A stretch of 64,000 bases of DNA from Candidatus Eisenbacteria bacterium (GCA_018831195.1 JAHJDP010000095.1:1-64000); one strand, 5' to 3'; shown: positions 30,380-40,052, counted from the first letter of the stretch. The notes: generated from the letters alone by a model not told the origin. Translations and numbers: made by a program.

Positions 30380-33094
30380 CTATCGAACGACCATCAAGCG
30401 CGTCGCAGCCTCTTGATCCCCAAGCCGGACCCGGGCCCAGTAAAATCCAGCGGCGACCGGGCGCCCATCGTCATCTCTCGCATCCCAGCTTAGAGATCCC
30501 CACCCCTGATTAACCGTTCCCTTAAACAAACGGGCGATGTGCCGGCCGGAAACATCAACAACGGAGACGTCCATCCTGGCGGATGAGGGGATGTAATACG
30601 GGATTCTTGTGCTGCTCACCATTGGATTTGGAGAAGGCAGCCCAAGACGCAGCGTTTTAGAGGCCGATAGCTCATCCGGCAAACCGGAAGATTCACCGAC
30701 GGTGAAGGAAGCGGCCTGCATATAGAGACCGCGTTCTGAAGAGTCTTCGGCATAGGCCCGCCACCAATAGGTTCCTTGAGCGAGCGGTGTGGAGACGATC
30801 CAAGCTGTCGTGCCGGCGCCCTCGCTGATTCCATCCATCGAAACGGCAAGATCCGTCAGCAATTCGTCATGATAAATGGCGAACGCATAGGTCAGGGGAT
30901 CGCCGTCAGGATCGATGCTATTGTAAACTTCCAGAGTCGGCTGCGGCGGATGATTCTGACTTCCGTCGGCCGGCGCGGCCAGAAGCGGCGCCGACGGCGG
31001 CGTATTGCCGTCACCCTCAAAAATCATAACATCATCGAGACCGGCCTCGATGATATCGCCCGAAATATTGTTATCCCTCGCCTGGACCCGGATCCTCATC
31101 TGGGAAGTCAGAGGAATCTCGGAGCCGAGATCGGCACTGAATTCGATCCAGTTGGCTTGATGCGTAATATCACCGACAAAGACCAGATTTACAGGATAGG
31201 TGGCGCCTCCATCATTGGAGAGATCAATGCGGAAAAAATCGCCCGAGTCATCGCCGTAATCCCGTTGGCCGTGGAAATAATTCAATCGAACCTGGGCTTC
31301 GGTCACCGCTGAGAGATTCCAGATGGGAGATTGAGACGCGGATGTTCCACCGTCGACATCATCCGTTCCTTCGGATGAATTCTGCCCGGTAATCCATGCA
31401 TAGACGCCCGGATCGGGTGTGGTATCATCTTCCGGTTGAAACCCGGTCCCGTTGGGATCGACACGGACAAAGGCCCCGGTTTCAGCGGTGTGGGAAGGGT
31501 CTTGACTCCATCCCCCCTCATCGGTTTCAAAATCCGCCAGATACAGAACCGGCGGCAACCCCACCCTTTCCGTGGCCCTCTCGATAATATCGAGACCGGG
31601 TTGTCCGGTAATACGGATCTCGAAGTCAACCGCATGTCCGCCCGGTGCATCAGCGTGAACCGTGATATTGCATGGATCCCCGGCGCCGACCACGATCTCG
31701 CCGGGGTCCATCAGGCCAAAAACCGACAAGGCGTCATTCAGCTGAATATAAGGATCATCCGTCTTCAAAGTAACTTGTACATTATCGGCGCCGACCAGGA
31801 CGCCGACGCTCTCCAATGTCAGCACCAGATCAGCGGTTTCCCCGGGATCCAGCCGGCCATTCCCGTCGCCTCCGATGACCGCAATATCTGTAAGCCGGAT
31901 ATAGGCCCCTGCGACCTGCGTCAGATACAGATTGGAATAAAGATTTTCATTAATTAAAGGCACGCGCTCAGCCTCTGTCGGCCAGAAACCGCTGCCCCCC
32001 ACCTCGGTTGTAAAGGAATATATTTTATTCTTAAGGGTTTGCTCCCCATAGGCCCAATCAAAGGTGGTGCCCGCGGCGGAATATCCGATCGTCTCGCCGG
32101 GTTGGCCGACTATATAGCCATTCTCAGAGGCCATTTCCATCCCCATGGCTTCAAAAAGGTCATCCTCCGGACATTCAGCGGCCGTATATCCCCAGGGATG
32201 GAGTATCGCCGCGGCGACGGAGTGGTAGGAATTTTGAGTCACGAAGTTGTGATCGATCATGAAATTCATCATCGCCTGGATTTCCGGCTCACTTCCGGCG
32301 TAGGGTCCTTTATACGTGTCATCGCAGGGGTCGGGACTGGTCCCGGCGCCGCCCCATTCATAGGTATAGTTACGATTCGGATCGACGCCGTAGCATCCCC
32401 CCCCGTTGACGCGGCGGTTTTTGCGCCACATGCCGCCGCCGTTTGGAGCGATCTGCTCGTTATAAAGGAATCCATCCGGGTTCACGACGGGGATGAACCA
32501 AATTTGACGGTTATCGACAAGAAAAGCCGCCAGCGGATCGGTTTCATAATGTTCACAGAGGTACCGGGCATAATGGAGGACGATTTCGACCGTCATGATT
32601 TCGCGGGCATGATGGAGCCCGTCGAACAAAACCTCAGGTTCATCCTCTTCGAGATCTGGGTTATCGGAGACCTTTATCGCCCAGATATCATTCCCTTCCC
32701 AGGTTGTGCCGATACTGATGGGTGCCGTCGTCAAATCAGGATATTCATTGTGCAAGTTGTTTATCTCGGTAACCGCCTCGCTATATGTGTGAAACTCGCC
32801 GAAATTATCCCGGCCTTCAAATCTCGCGGCGTAATAACTCTGAAGATCCTCGATCTCTACATCTATCTTGTATCCCTGCCGAACCATCTCCTCTATAACA
32901 GAGGAACGGGCAACGATCACAAGCGCGTCCCCTTCATTTCTAATAATCTCCAGATCGAAGGATGATATGTCCATGAGATCAATCCCGGGAACTGTCAAGT
33001 CGAGGCGGGCTTGATTGTAGATCTCATCTGCTGCTGCGGCGGATCCCAAGACAACACAGAGGATCAGGAAACCGAGACTGATGAACCGAGGCAT
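30380..33094 (-). CDS. Secreted M14 zinc carboxypeptidase with FlgD-like C-terminal domain
   Basis: 904 aa from ATG 33094, which follows AAGGAGA and begins a clear signal peptide (MPRFISLGFLILCVVLGSAAAA). The frame stays open upstream to 33304, but that part is not plausible protein. The M14 domain has zinc ligands in HHAREIMTVE (about 161-170) and in the histidine of NSYHSVAAAILHPWGY. VDPNRNYTYEWGG lies in the active site and SFTTEVGGSGFWP carries the catalytic glutamate. The middle region is beta-rich with CARDB-like and jelly-roll-like parts. The last 90 residues (SPNPMVSSTRIPYYIP to ATRLMVVR) resemble the FlgD-Ig/type 9-like C-terminal domain common in FCB-group secreted proteins. Likely an extracellular peptidase. 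Confidence 0.9.
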   Translation of the reverse strand: MPRFISLGFLILCVVLGSAAAADEIYNQARLDLTVPGIDLMDISSFDLEIIRNEGDALVIVARSSVIEEMVRQGYKIDVEIEDLQSYYAARFEGRDNFGEFHTYSEAVTEINNLHNEYPDLTTAPISIGTTWEGNDIWAIKVSDNPDLEEDEPEVLFDGLHHAREIMTVEIVLHYARYLCEHYETDPLAAFLVDNRQIWFIPVVNPDGFLYNEQIAPNGGGMWRKNRRVNGGGCYGVDPNRNYTYEWGGAGTSPDPCDDTYKGPYAGSEPEIQAMMNFMIDHNFVTQNSYHSVAAAILHPWGYTAAECPEDDLFEAMGMEMASENGYIVGQPGETIGYSAAGTTFDWAYGEQTLKNKIYSFTTEVGGSGFWPTEAERVPLINENLYSNLYLTQVAGAYIRLTDIAVIGGDGNGRLDPGETADLVLTLESVGVLVGADNVQVTLKTDDPYIQLNDALSVFGLMDPGEIVVGAGDPCNITVHADAPGGHAVDFEIRITGQPGLDIIERATERVGLPPVLYLADFETDEGGWSQDPSHTAETGAFVRVDPNGTGFQPEDDTTPDPGVYAWITGQNSSEGTDDVDGGTSASQSPIWNLSAVTEAQVRLNYFHGQRDYGDDSGDFFRIDLSNDGGATYPVNLVFVGDITHQANWIEFSADLGSEIPLTSQMRIRVQARDNNISGDIIEAGLDDVMIFEGDGNTPPSAPLLAAPADGSQNHPPQPTLEVYNSIDPDGDPLTYAFAIYHDELLTDLAVSMDGISEGAGTTAWIVSTPLAQGTYWWRAYAEDSSERGLYMQAASFTVGESSGLPDELSASKTLRLGLPSPNPMVSSTRIPYYIPSSARMDVSVVDVSGRHIARLFKGTVNQGWGSLSWDARDDDGRPVAAGFYWARVRLGDQEAATRLMVVR

Positions 33095-33523
33095 GGGTGT
33101 CTCCTTTTCGCAAAGGTACAAAGGAATGGAATTAATGGCCCCTCCATATGAAACCGATTCCACACCTATTTTAAGGGGTCCCGGCGATATCCGCCATGCT
33201 AGAAATGCCTCTATGTGATGAGCATTTTCATACAAACCCGATCTCGGTGGGGGATCGAAGAGGGGCTCATCATAAGGGATTCCGGCTAACTTTTTACCAA
33301 TCATAGGTTTACGGCCTGCTGAGCCATTTGGAGAAAATTATCTATCTTGTTGCCGGAGCGCGGATTAGGGATTGACTCCGGGGATGGATCGCGGTATTCT
33401 AGGTTTGTTGTGAAGTTCACGGGGAATTTGACCCAATCAAGGGGATTCCTCGTGGTCTTTGTGTATGTTGTTTTCAGGGCCAGGGAAAAGCTCCCTGGCA
33501 ATGTTGGGTAAGGAGACAAGGTC
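33095..33523. other. Divergent 429-bp promoter region
   Basis: It separates the M14 gene (minus) from the first PEP-CTERM gene (plus). It contains a plus-strand promoter (33372-33400), an 8-bp-stem hairpin GCCAGGGA/TCCCTGGC (33479-33499) in the leader, and AAGGAG before ATG 33524. No minus-strand promoter was found with confidence. Confidence 0.6.
33372..33400 (+). promoter_or_regulatory. Putative sigma-70 promoter of first PEP-CTERM gene
   Basis: TTGACT (33372-33377) and TATTCT (33395-33400) are 17 bp apart. The same -10 hexamer, TATTCT, occurs in the promoter of the paralogous gene at 34372-34401 and upstream of the mscS gene. It implies a leader of about 115 nt. Confidence 0.55.
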
Positions 33524-34204
33524 ATGCGCCAAATAATTTGCGGACTCATCATCATTGGATGTGTTTTCGTGAGCTCCAGTGCCTCCGCCGGGTTTACCAC
33601 ATGGTTCCCTTCGCCAAATGAACCGGATCTCGACGAGATCCTTGACAACCTCTATGGTTTGTCAAACGTGGTGCGGGTTGCCGATACGGGTGGGCTCACA
33701 GACCAGATCTGGTTTAACAGCAATGCCGCGGTCAGTGTCGAGGCCAAATTCTCCTCTCGGGACCACACCTTCGGCTATTACCAGGGGCTGACCGGTTGGA
33801 GCTTCAATCCGCTCTTCACGGTCTCCGGCTCGGGGTATCTGTCGGGTGTAACGGGCGGCTTCACCCCAGCGCAATCTGGGAATCCCTTCCGGTTCGCCGA
33901 TAAGACCGGCTGGGTGCCGGCATGGAGTTCACTGGAATTGCAGAACCTCGATTTCATGGATCACATGGTTACCTACCAGATCACCGGCGATGACCCGACA
34001 AAATCAAATACGGTCGGAAGTTATGTCCTCGCTTGGGAAGACGGCTCCTGGTTCGGTGACCGTGACTACAATGATCTCATCGTCGAGGTCAGCGGGGTTG
34101 GGCTCGGGGGATGCAGCCCTGTACCTGAACCGGCGACACTCACTCTTTTGGGAATGGGGCTCGTTGGTTTTACCGGATGGAGCCTCAGGAGACGGAAGAA
34201 GTAG
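33524..34204 (+). CDS. PEP-CTERM secreted protein with DUF4114-like domain (copy 1)
   Basis: 226 aa. A signal peptide (1-22, ending SSASA) is followed by GFTTWFPSPNEPDLDEILDN. A beta-rich body ends in SYVLAWEDGSWFGDRDYNDL, the aspartate-rich motif typical of DUF4114. The last 25 residues are a PEP-CTERM sorting signal: VPEPATLTLLGMGLVGF, then SLRRRKK. In the PEP-CTERM system an exosortase/EpsH-type enzyme processes such proteins during export to the surface or matrix. No exosortase gene lies in this window. It is about half identical by eye to the protein encoded 308 bp downstream and ends at a strong terminator. Confidence 0.88.
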   Translation: MRQIICGLIIIGCVFVSSSASAGFTTWFPSPNEPDLDEILDNLYGLSNVVRVADTGGLTDQIWFNSNAAVSVEAKFSSRDHTFGYYQGLTGWSFNPLFTVSGSGYLSGVTGGFTPAQSGNPFRFADKTGWVPAWSSLELQNLDFMDHMVTYQITGDDPTKSNTVGSYVLAWEDGSWFGDRDYNDLIVEVSGVGLGGCSPVPEPATLTLLGMGLVGFTGWSLRRRKK

Positions 34205-34230
34205 TCCAGCCTCCATATCTATTTTCTGGA

Positions 34231-34263
34231 AGCCCTGGGTCAAATGACCCAGGGCTTTTTGCT
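34231..34263 (+). terminator. Rho-independent terminator after PEP-CTERM copy 1
   Basis: AGCCCTGGGTCA pairs perfectly with TGACCCAGGGCT around a 2-nt AA loop, followed by a T-run from 34256. It isolates the two paralogues into separate transcripts. Confidence 0.93.
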
Positions 34264-34371
34264 CTTCCAGACCAAGTATTTGCGCCGTAACAGTCTGTTT
34301 ATCAATTAATTATATGATCGTAAACATATATATACGTATTCACTCCTGCCGACAATATGTGTAATGAATAC

Positions 34372-34401
34372 TTGACACGCCCTTCTTGAATGGGTTATTC
34401 T
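34372..34401 (+). promoter_or_regulatory. Putative sigma-70 promoter of second PEP-CTERM gene
   Basis: TTGACA (34372-34377) and TATTCT (34396-34401) are 18 bp apart, with AT-rich DNA upstream. A dyad TCCAGTG-ACC-CACTGGA (34421-34437) lies just downstream and could be an operator or a leader hairpin. Confidence 0.6.
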
Positions 34402-34511
34402 CTTAGAGAGAAAAGAACCGTCCAGTGACCCACTGGAATCGACATCTATAAAGGCCTGTTTTCCACAGGGCAATATCGCCGGCCGCCCCGTCAGGCCAAA
34501 GGAGTGAGTGT

Positions 34512-35186
34512 ATGGAACGCAAGATTGTGATTGTGGCAGCTCTCAGCCTAATGCTCATGACAACGAGCGTCTGGGCCGGATTCACAACATGGCTCCCCGC
34601 CCCCAATGAACCAAATCTGGATGAGATCCTCGACAATCTCTATGGACTCTCAAACTTGGTGCGGGTGGAAGACACAGGCGATAATGGTACAGATATCCTC
34701 TGGCCGAATTCGGGGGCAACGGTGAATGCGAGAGCAAAATTCACGACAGATCGAATGGCCTTTGGTTATCTTCCTGGAAGCTCAGGAACCGCCTATGAAA
34801 ACCTTTTTACTGCCCGGAGCTATGGTTATCTATCGGGCTTGACGGCGGCAGTTTCTCCCACCCTCTCGGGTAATGTTTTTAGATTTGCAATGCGCCCCAG
34901 AACCGATCTTATCTGGAGTTCGAATCCATTTGATAATGACGGAGGGATGGATCAGATGATTACCTTCCGCATTACGGGCAGTGGCGGAGAAAAGAATAAT
35001 CAGATCGGATCCTATGTCCTGGCTTGGGAACAAGACTCCTGGTTGGGCGACCGGGATTATAATGATCTGATCGTTGAAGTATCCGGTGTCTCCCCGGTAC
35101 CGGAACCAGCCACTCTGACCCTCTTTGGGCTTGGATTGGCAGGTTTTGCCGGTTGGCGTGTGAGGCGTCGCAAACAACAACCCTAA
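34512..35186 (+). CDS. PEP-CTERM secreted protein with DUF4114-like domain (copy 2)
   Basis: 224 aa. It has a signal peptide (1-22, ending TSVWA), GFTTWLPAPNEPNLDEILDN at the mature N-terminus, then SYVLAWEQDSWLGDRDYNDL. The PEP-CTERM tail is VPEPATLTLFGLGLAGF followed by RVRRRKQQP. It shares the ends and the DUF4114 motif closely with copy 1, while the middle third differs more, so this is an older tandem duplication. AAAGGAG precedes the ATG. A weak hairpin (35212-35236) follows. Function is unknown; surface or matrix attachment is inferred from the sorting signal. Confidence 0.88.
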   Translation: MERKIVIVAALSLMLMTTSVWAGFTTWLPAPNEPNLDEILDNLYGLSNLVRVEDTGDNGTDILWPNSGATVNARAKFTTDRMAFGYLPGSSGTAYENLFTARSYGYLSGLTAAVSPTLSGNVFRFAMRPRTDLIWSSNPFDNDGGMDQMITFRITGSGGEKNNQIGSYVLAWEQDSWLGDRDYNDLIVEVSGVSPVPEPATLTLFGLGLAGFAGWRVRRRKQQP

Positions 35187-35211
35187 TTGCAGGCTTTAAA
35201 TGATGCCAGAC

Positions 35212-35236
35212 GCGCTTCGGAGGAAAACCGGAGCGC
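35212..35236 (+). terminator. Possible weak terminator after PEP-CTERM copy 2
   Basis: GCGCTTCGG pairs with CCGGAGCGC (one G-T pair) around AGGAAAA. Only a broken T-rich stretch follows, so this is a hairpin with uncertain termination. Confidence 0.4.
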
Positions 35237-35293
35237 GCTTGCTATTGCTTCGAAAATGGCATCTGCCGTTCATAGGGCATTCTCGGACACAGC

Positions 35294-38200
35294 CTATTTT
35301 GACCCCGCTGCTTCAATCTCCTGCAAAGCCAGTTGAACCGCAACCTCCAATTGCTGATCCACACCCCGCTGAAGGGCATCAGGTCTGTTCTCTACGACGA
35401 TATCGGGAGTACAGCCCACCCTTTCCATATTGGATCCGTCGAGCTTGCTGATCCACCCCCGTCCGGGAAGGCGCAGCCGGGAACCGTCGATCAGGGTTGT
35501 GGCCCCCGTTGAAATCACACCACCATAGGTTTGCTGGCCGACGACCTTCCCTCGTCCAAGCGTTCGAATCGACCACGAAAAGATCTCTGCGTTGGAGAAA
35601 CTGAACTCATTGCACAAAACAACAAGAGGTTTTGTCCAAGCGGATAAAACTCGGCGCCCCTGGGGATATCCGGGACCTCCTTCGCGTGAATAGGTTGTCG
35701 CGTGGTCCCCAGCCAGAAGAATAGTCAAGAGCATATCGGTAATCCATCCGCCGACATTGTCCCGGACATCGATAATCAATCCATCCTTGCCGTGAGCCTC
35801 GGCATACAAATCCCGCTCGAGGACCTCCAGATCTTCAACACTCATCGCGCCGATATGGATATAGGCCACCCGGCTTCCACCAGCTTCTCCAACATACCGC
35901 CGGCGATCCTCCATTTCCTCCTTGTAAAGGCTCGAACGGAACTCTCGAAAGGAATCCGGCCGGATAACGACTTCCTCCTCCCCACCGGCCGACCGCGCCA
36001 CGACAAGCAGCGTCTTTTTCTGGGTCGTTCCTTCCAACTTCTTCCAGATATTATCGCCGGGTCTAATATCCTCCCCGTTTATTGAGAGAATCATATCCCC
36101 CGGAAAAAGCCGGCTTGATCTGCGATCCGCCGGTGTTTCAGGAACGACATGAAGAATTTTATAACCGGGTCCCTCATAATCCGGATCAAAAATGACGCCC
36201 AAGCTCCCGGTTTCTACCCCGGTACCATTTTGCGAGTTGGGATAGATTTGGAGGTGGGATCCGTTAAGCTCTCCCAGCATCATACGAATAATATCGAAAA
36301 GATCTTCAGAAGTAGATGCATCCAGCGCCCAAGGCTTGTACTTTTCTCTGGCCGCTGACCAATCAGCACCGTGAAAATCCGGATCGTAGAAAACATCCCG
36401 CAGACGCCGCCAAGCTTCATCAAACAACTGGGCGCGCTCCGCCCTGATATTCACGGTCATATTGCCATTGTATGGAAAACTCTTCGGGTCACCACCGGAT
36501 GAAGAGATGGAGGCGATGCCACCGCCCTCCTTCAAGTAGTAGATTTGCTGCTTTTCCGGCCCCCACTGCAAATTTCTCGGATTCTGACCCCCACTGGTCA
36601 ATCGTTTCTTGTCTGTTCCATCCCATGAGATTTTCCAGAGATCGTTTTCACCCCCTGAATCCGATGTGAAGAAAAACGACCGGCCATCTTTCGAGACCAG
36701 GACACGACTCTCTTCCGAGGGGAAACGAGTCACCCTATGAAGCCGCTTGTGAATTCCTTTAAAATCAATCCTGATCTCCGGTGTTTCTCTTTTTTCCTTT
36801 TTATCTTTTTTGTTTTCCCGCTCCTCACCGCTATCAGCCCCGTTACCTTCTATGATCTTTTTTAAATCCTCCTCATCAAGAATGTCTTCTTTTGATTTTT
36901 CTTCATCTTCCCGGGATAACCAGACATACCAAATATCAGCTTGGTTTGTATAATCCCGTCTCGAAGAGAAGGCGATGATTCTTCCATCGGGCGACCAGGT
37001 TGCGGACCCGTCATTATCGGGATGCTGGCTGATATTGTAAGGGCCTTCTTTGCCATCAGCCGCGACAATCCATACATCTTCATTATCCTCATTATCATCA
37101 CGGGAGAAGACGAACCATTTGCCGTCAGGGGACCACTCATATTCAAGAGTGGACCAGCCTTCAACGATGGTTTTTTGATTTGATCCATCCTTCCTCATCG
37201 TCATCAATGTGCCATTTCCGTGAATATAGGCGATCCATTCACCATCCGGTGATGGCTTGGGATCCCACTTCTCCTCAGCGCCGGACGTCAATCGTTTGAT
37301 CTCCCGATGCAAAGAGCGGGCTAAACGCGGATCCAGCTCATCCGTCGATCTCATAAGATAGATATCCCGGCAACCCGCTTCATCCGAAACAAAGATGATC
37401 CCCTCGGAATCAGGGGTCCATTGAATCTGATAGTCTCTCGCGGGACTATTCGTCAGCCGGAGAGACCAGGGTTCTTCCTCTCCGCTCTTCATTGCGAAGA
37501 TATCTCCTCTATAAACAAACGCTATTTGTCTCCCATCAGGGGAGATGACAAACTCCTCCGCGTTCGACGATACATTAAGTCTCAGTTCATCAGGCTCCAC
37601 ACGGTCCGATGGGATAGCAATGTTCAAGCGCCGGGGCTCTTCCGGCTCTTGACTCCAGCTGGAAGATCCTGGGGGTGGAAATTCGGCGGGAACAGGTAAT
37701 GTATAGATACCGTCTTCATATTCAAAGGCCGCCAGGCTGCCGTTATCGGCAAGCCTGGGAAAGCGAAGCCGCCCTTCCTGAAAGCGGGTCAAAAAGAGAC
37801 GATCCCCACTCGAAATCGATAGGATCTTCAGGTTGGAAATACCCTTTGACTCACTCAGGTATAAGATGTGCTCCCCGTCGGGAAACCATGCGGGATGGGC
37901 GTTGATCCCCGGCTCTTCCCCTTCCGGAGCCGTCATTGTCAGGTTATGAAACTGATCCGTTCCTATCTCATGAAGCCAGATTCTGTATCTGGCGTTCCCT
38001 TCATAGCCCCGCCGCCACCACGAAACAGAACCCCGGACATAGGCAAATTTAGTGGCATCGGGGGAAAGAACTCCCTGCTCCCCTCCAGTGGAGAGGAAGG
38101 GGAAGGGCGTACCACCTTCAAGAGAGATCTGATAAAGAGCCCGATTCCATCCATCCCGCAAATCCCTCCGGGTCTCGATGATGAGATCCTTCCCATCCGG

Positions 38201-38548
38201 CGTCCAGTCAGTGGGAATATCGGATCCGGAATGATAGGTGAGCTGCCGGAGCGCCCCGGATTCAACCGGTATGACAAAGATATCCTCGTTTCCGTTGCGG
38301 TTCGAGGCGAAAGCGATCAACGTTCCGTCGGGGGACCAGAGAGGATAGGCGTCGTACGCGGGATGAGCCGTCACACGCCGGGCCACCCCCCCCTCGGCCG
38401 GAACAATCCAAATATCACCTTGGTAGCAAAAAGCGATTTGCGACCCATCCGGGCTGGGTGCTGGATGCCGCGGAAAGCGAACTTGGGCCGAGGCCGCTGT
38501 GGAGAGACAGAGAATTAAAAGGAATGAAACCCACCGCACAGAATTCAT
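35294..38548 (-). CDS. Secreted Tricorn-like protease
   Basis: 1,084 aa. A signal peptide (1-22, ending AASA) leads into two successive WD40/TolB-like beta-propellers (about 25-310 and 320-660), recognised by repeats such as PSPDGSQIAFCYQGDIW and WSPDGTLIAFASNRNGNEDI. A lysine/glutamate-rich linker interrupts the second propeller (about 550-600). Residues about 790-880 are PDZ-like. The C-terminal S41 peptidase contains HIGAMSVEDLE, DVRDNVGGWITDML and NEFSFSNAEIFSW, where the family's nucleophilic serine is expected. Tricorn enzymes degrade oligopeptides. The signal peptide implies a periplasmic enzyme here, and the symporter gene ends only 22 bp upstream. Confidence 0.92.
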   Translation of the reverse strand: MNSVRWVSFLLILCLSTAASAQVRFPRHPAPSPDGSQIAFCYQGDIWIVPAEGGVARRVTAHPAYDAYPLWSPDGTLIAFASNRNGNEDIFVIPVESGALRQLTYHSGSDIPTDWTPDGKDLIIETRRDLRDGWNRALYQISLEGGTPFPFLSTGGEQGVLSPDATKFAYVRGSVSWWRRGYEGNARYRIWLHEIGTDQFHNLTMTAPEGEEPGINAHPAWFPDGEHILYLSESKGISNLKILSISSGDRLFLTRFQEGRLRFPRLADNGSLAAFEYEDGIYTLPVPAEFPPPGSSSWSQEPEEPRRLNIAIPSDRVEPDELRLNVSSNAEEFVISPDGRQIAFVYRGDIFAMKSGEEEPWSLRLTNSPARDYQIQWTPDSEGIIFVSDEAGCRDIYLMRSTDELDPRLARSLHREIKRLTSGAEEKWDPKPSPDGEWIAYIHGNGTLMTMRKDGSNQKTIVEGWSTLEYEWSPDGKWFVFSRDDNEDNEDVWIVAADGKEGPYNISQHPDNDGSATWSPDGRIIAFSSRRDYTNQADIWYVWLSREDEEKSKEDILDEEDLKKIIEGNGADSGEERENKKDKKEKRETPEIRIDFKGIHKRLHRVTRFPSEESRVLVSKDGRSFFFTSDSGGENDLWKISWDGTDKKRLTSGGQNPRNLQWGPEKQQIYYLKEGGGIASISSSGGDPKSFPYNGNMTVNIRAERAQLFDEAWRRLRDVFYDPDFHGADWSAAREKYKPWALDASTSEDLFDIIRMMLGELNGSHLQIYPNSQNGTGVETGSLGVIFDPDYEGPGYKILHVVPETPADRRSSRLFPGDMILSINGEDIRPGDNIWKKLEGTTQKKTLLVVARSAGGEEEVVIRPDSFREFRSSLYKEEMEDRRRYVGEAGGSRVAYIHIGAMSVEDLEVLERDLYAEAHGKDGLIIDVRDNVGGWITDMLLTILLAGDHATTYSREGGPGYPQGRRVLSAWTKPLVVLCNEFSFSNAEIFSWSIRTLGRGKVVGQQTYGGVISTGATTLIDGSRLRLPGRGWISKLDGSNMERVGCTPDIVVENRPDALQRGVDQQLEVAVQLALQEIEAAGSK

Positions 38549-38570
38549 GAATCACTCCCCATTTTCATAA

Positions 38571-40052
38571 TTATGAACGCCGGGCCGCATGTCCCCGCGT
38601 CAGCAAACTGACAAGAATGAGGACAATCAAGCTGAGTGCCAATGCCGGCAACACCGGTTCAATGTTCATCTTCTCCAGATGCTGAAGCGATCGGGCGGCC
38701 TGATTCCTATCTGCATTCTCAAACCATTGTGCAAGATTCCCACCGGTAATGAGGCTCTTCCAGAGGACGGCTGTCAGAACTCCCGTGATCATCGATGCAA
38801 CAGCGCCGGAACGCGTCGCCCCCTTCCAGAAAAACGCGGCCAGGATTACAGGTGTGATGCCGGCTCCATAAATTGTATAAGCGAATAAGGCGACACTGAA
38901 GAAGCGGTCCGACAGAAAGGCCAGGCCCAAAGCCAGGCCGCCGAGAAGGACGACCACAGCACGGCCCACAAAAACCGAGTGGCGGGGCGGGTGCTGGCGA
39001 GCGAGAAAACGCTCATAGACATCCCTTACCAGACTGGTTGACGGCGCCAAAAGATAGGAGTCGGCTGTGGAAACGACGACCGCCACGACCGTGGCGGCCA
39101 ATAAGGCCCCGAGTAAAGGGGGCAGGCCGTAGAAAGCCGTTTGGACGATAATATGGCCCGGGATATCCGGAGCAGGAATGAGACCTTTTACCACGAGGGA
39201 TTTGCCAATCAGCGCCGTAAGGATAATGCCGAATTCCAAGATGAGAACCCCGGCAAACATCCCAATGGCCGAGCGCCGCGCCGCTTGTGGATCCCGTGCT
39301 GAGAAAAACCGCTGGTACATATTGGCGTCGCCGATAATCAGCAACAGCGATGGCAGAAGGACGGAAAGGAGCTGCATCGTGCTATATGTGCCGAAAAGGG
39401 ATCGGGATTGAGGATCGATCGATGACAAAACGCCTTCGAATCCGCCGGCTCGTATCAATAGTATGGGTAAGGCCGTAAAGATCCCAATTACCATGAGAAT
39501 GCCGTTGGCTAGATCGGTATAAGCAACGGAGAACATCCCGGCCAGGGCCGTATAGAGAATGACAAAAGCCGCCACCCCAACAACGGCGCTATGATGGCCG
39601 ATGTGCGGAAAGATGATCTCTACAACCGCCGCGCCGGCCCGATACTGGTAGGAAACGATAATCACATAGGCCATCAGCAATGTGAGGGTTCCCAGGATGC
39701 GCGTGATGACGCCGAAACGCTCCTCGAGTATGTCTTGGATCGTGAATTGACCGCTACGCCGGATGCGCGCGGCAAGAAAGTAGAGGACGATGATTCCGAC
39801 ACCGCCTGAGACAGGCAGGAGAAACGCCGGTACACCGACTCTGAAGGTCTCCTCCGCATTCCCAAAGATGCTCCCGGTACCAATCCAAGTCGCCAAAAGG
39901 GTTCCCACAAGGACGGGGACAGAGAGGCGGCGGCCGGCCAGACTGAAATCGGCATGCGTGCGAATCGATTTGGCCTTGCGGGCGCCAACAACAATAAGCG
40001 CGATGAGATAAATTACGAGGAATGCGGCGTGGATGTGGAAAGATTCTGCCAA
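38571..40052 (-). CDS. Sodium:solute symporter (SSS family)
   Basis: 493 aa if it starts at TTG 40052, which has AGGA 8 nt upstream and puts the first helix (HIHAAFLVIYLIALIVVG) at the N-terminus, as usual in the family. The frame is open to 40199, but the extra 49 residues are hydrophilic and atypical. About 13 membrane helices are visible. Family features include FSLAGRRLSVPVLVGTLLATWIGTGS near the first sodium-site helix and VSTADSYLLAPSTSLVRDVY. The family carries proline, sugars, pantothenate and others with sodium; the substrate cannot be assigned. Proximity to a Tricorn-like protease would fit amino acid or peptide-product uptake, which is inference. Confidence 0.88.
   Translation of the reverse strand: MAESFHIHAAFLVIYLIALIVVGARKAKSIRTHADFSLAGRRLSVPVLVGTLLATWIGTGSIFGNAEETFRVGVPAFLLPVSGGVGIIVLYFLAARIRRSGQFTIQDILEERFGVITRILGTLTLLMAYVIIVSYQYRAGAAVVEIIFPHIGHHSAVVGVAAFVILYTALAGMFSVAYTDLANGILMVIGIFTALPILLIRAGGFEGVLSSIDPQSRSLFGTYSTMQLLSVLLPSLLLIIGDANMYQRFFSARDPQAARRSAIGMFAGVLILEFGIILTALIGKSLVVKGLIPAPDIPGHIIVQTAFYGLPPLLGALLAATVVAVVVSTADSYLLAPSTSLVRDVYERFLARQHPPRHSVFVGRAVVVLLGGLALGLAFLSDRFFSVALFAYTIYGAGITPVILAAFFWKGATRSGAVASMITGVLTAVLWKSLITGGNLAQWFENADRNQAARSLQHLEKMNIEPVLPALALSLIVLILVSLLTRGHAARRS

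Larger units (their letters stand above)
34205..34511 (+). other. Spacer between PEP-CTERM paralogues
   Basis: 307 bp holding the terminator of copy 1, an AT-rich tract (about 34300-34345), the promoter of copy 2, and a 7-bp-arm dyad TCCAGTG/CACTGGA at 34421-34437 about 20 bp past the -10 box. No gene. Confidence 0.7.

Noticed and set aside
32039-32965. 308-aa open frame opposite the M14 carboxypeptidase
   Set aside because: A shadow of a high-confidence gene; no start site or family features.
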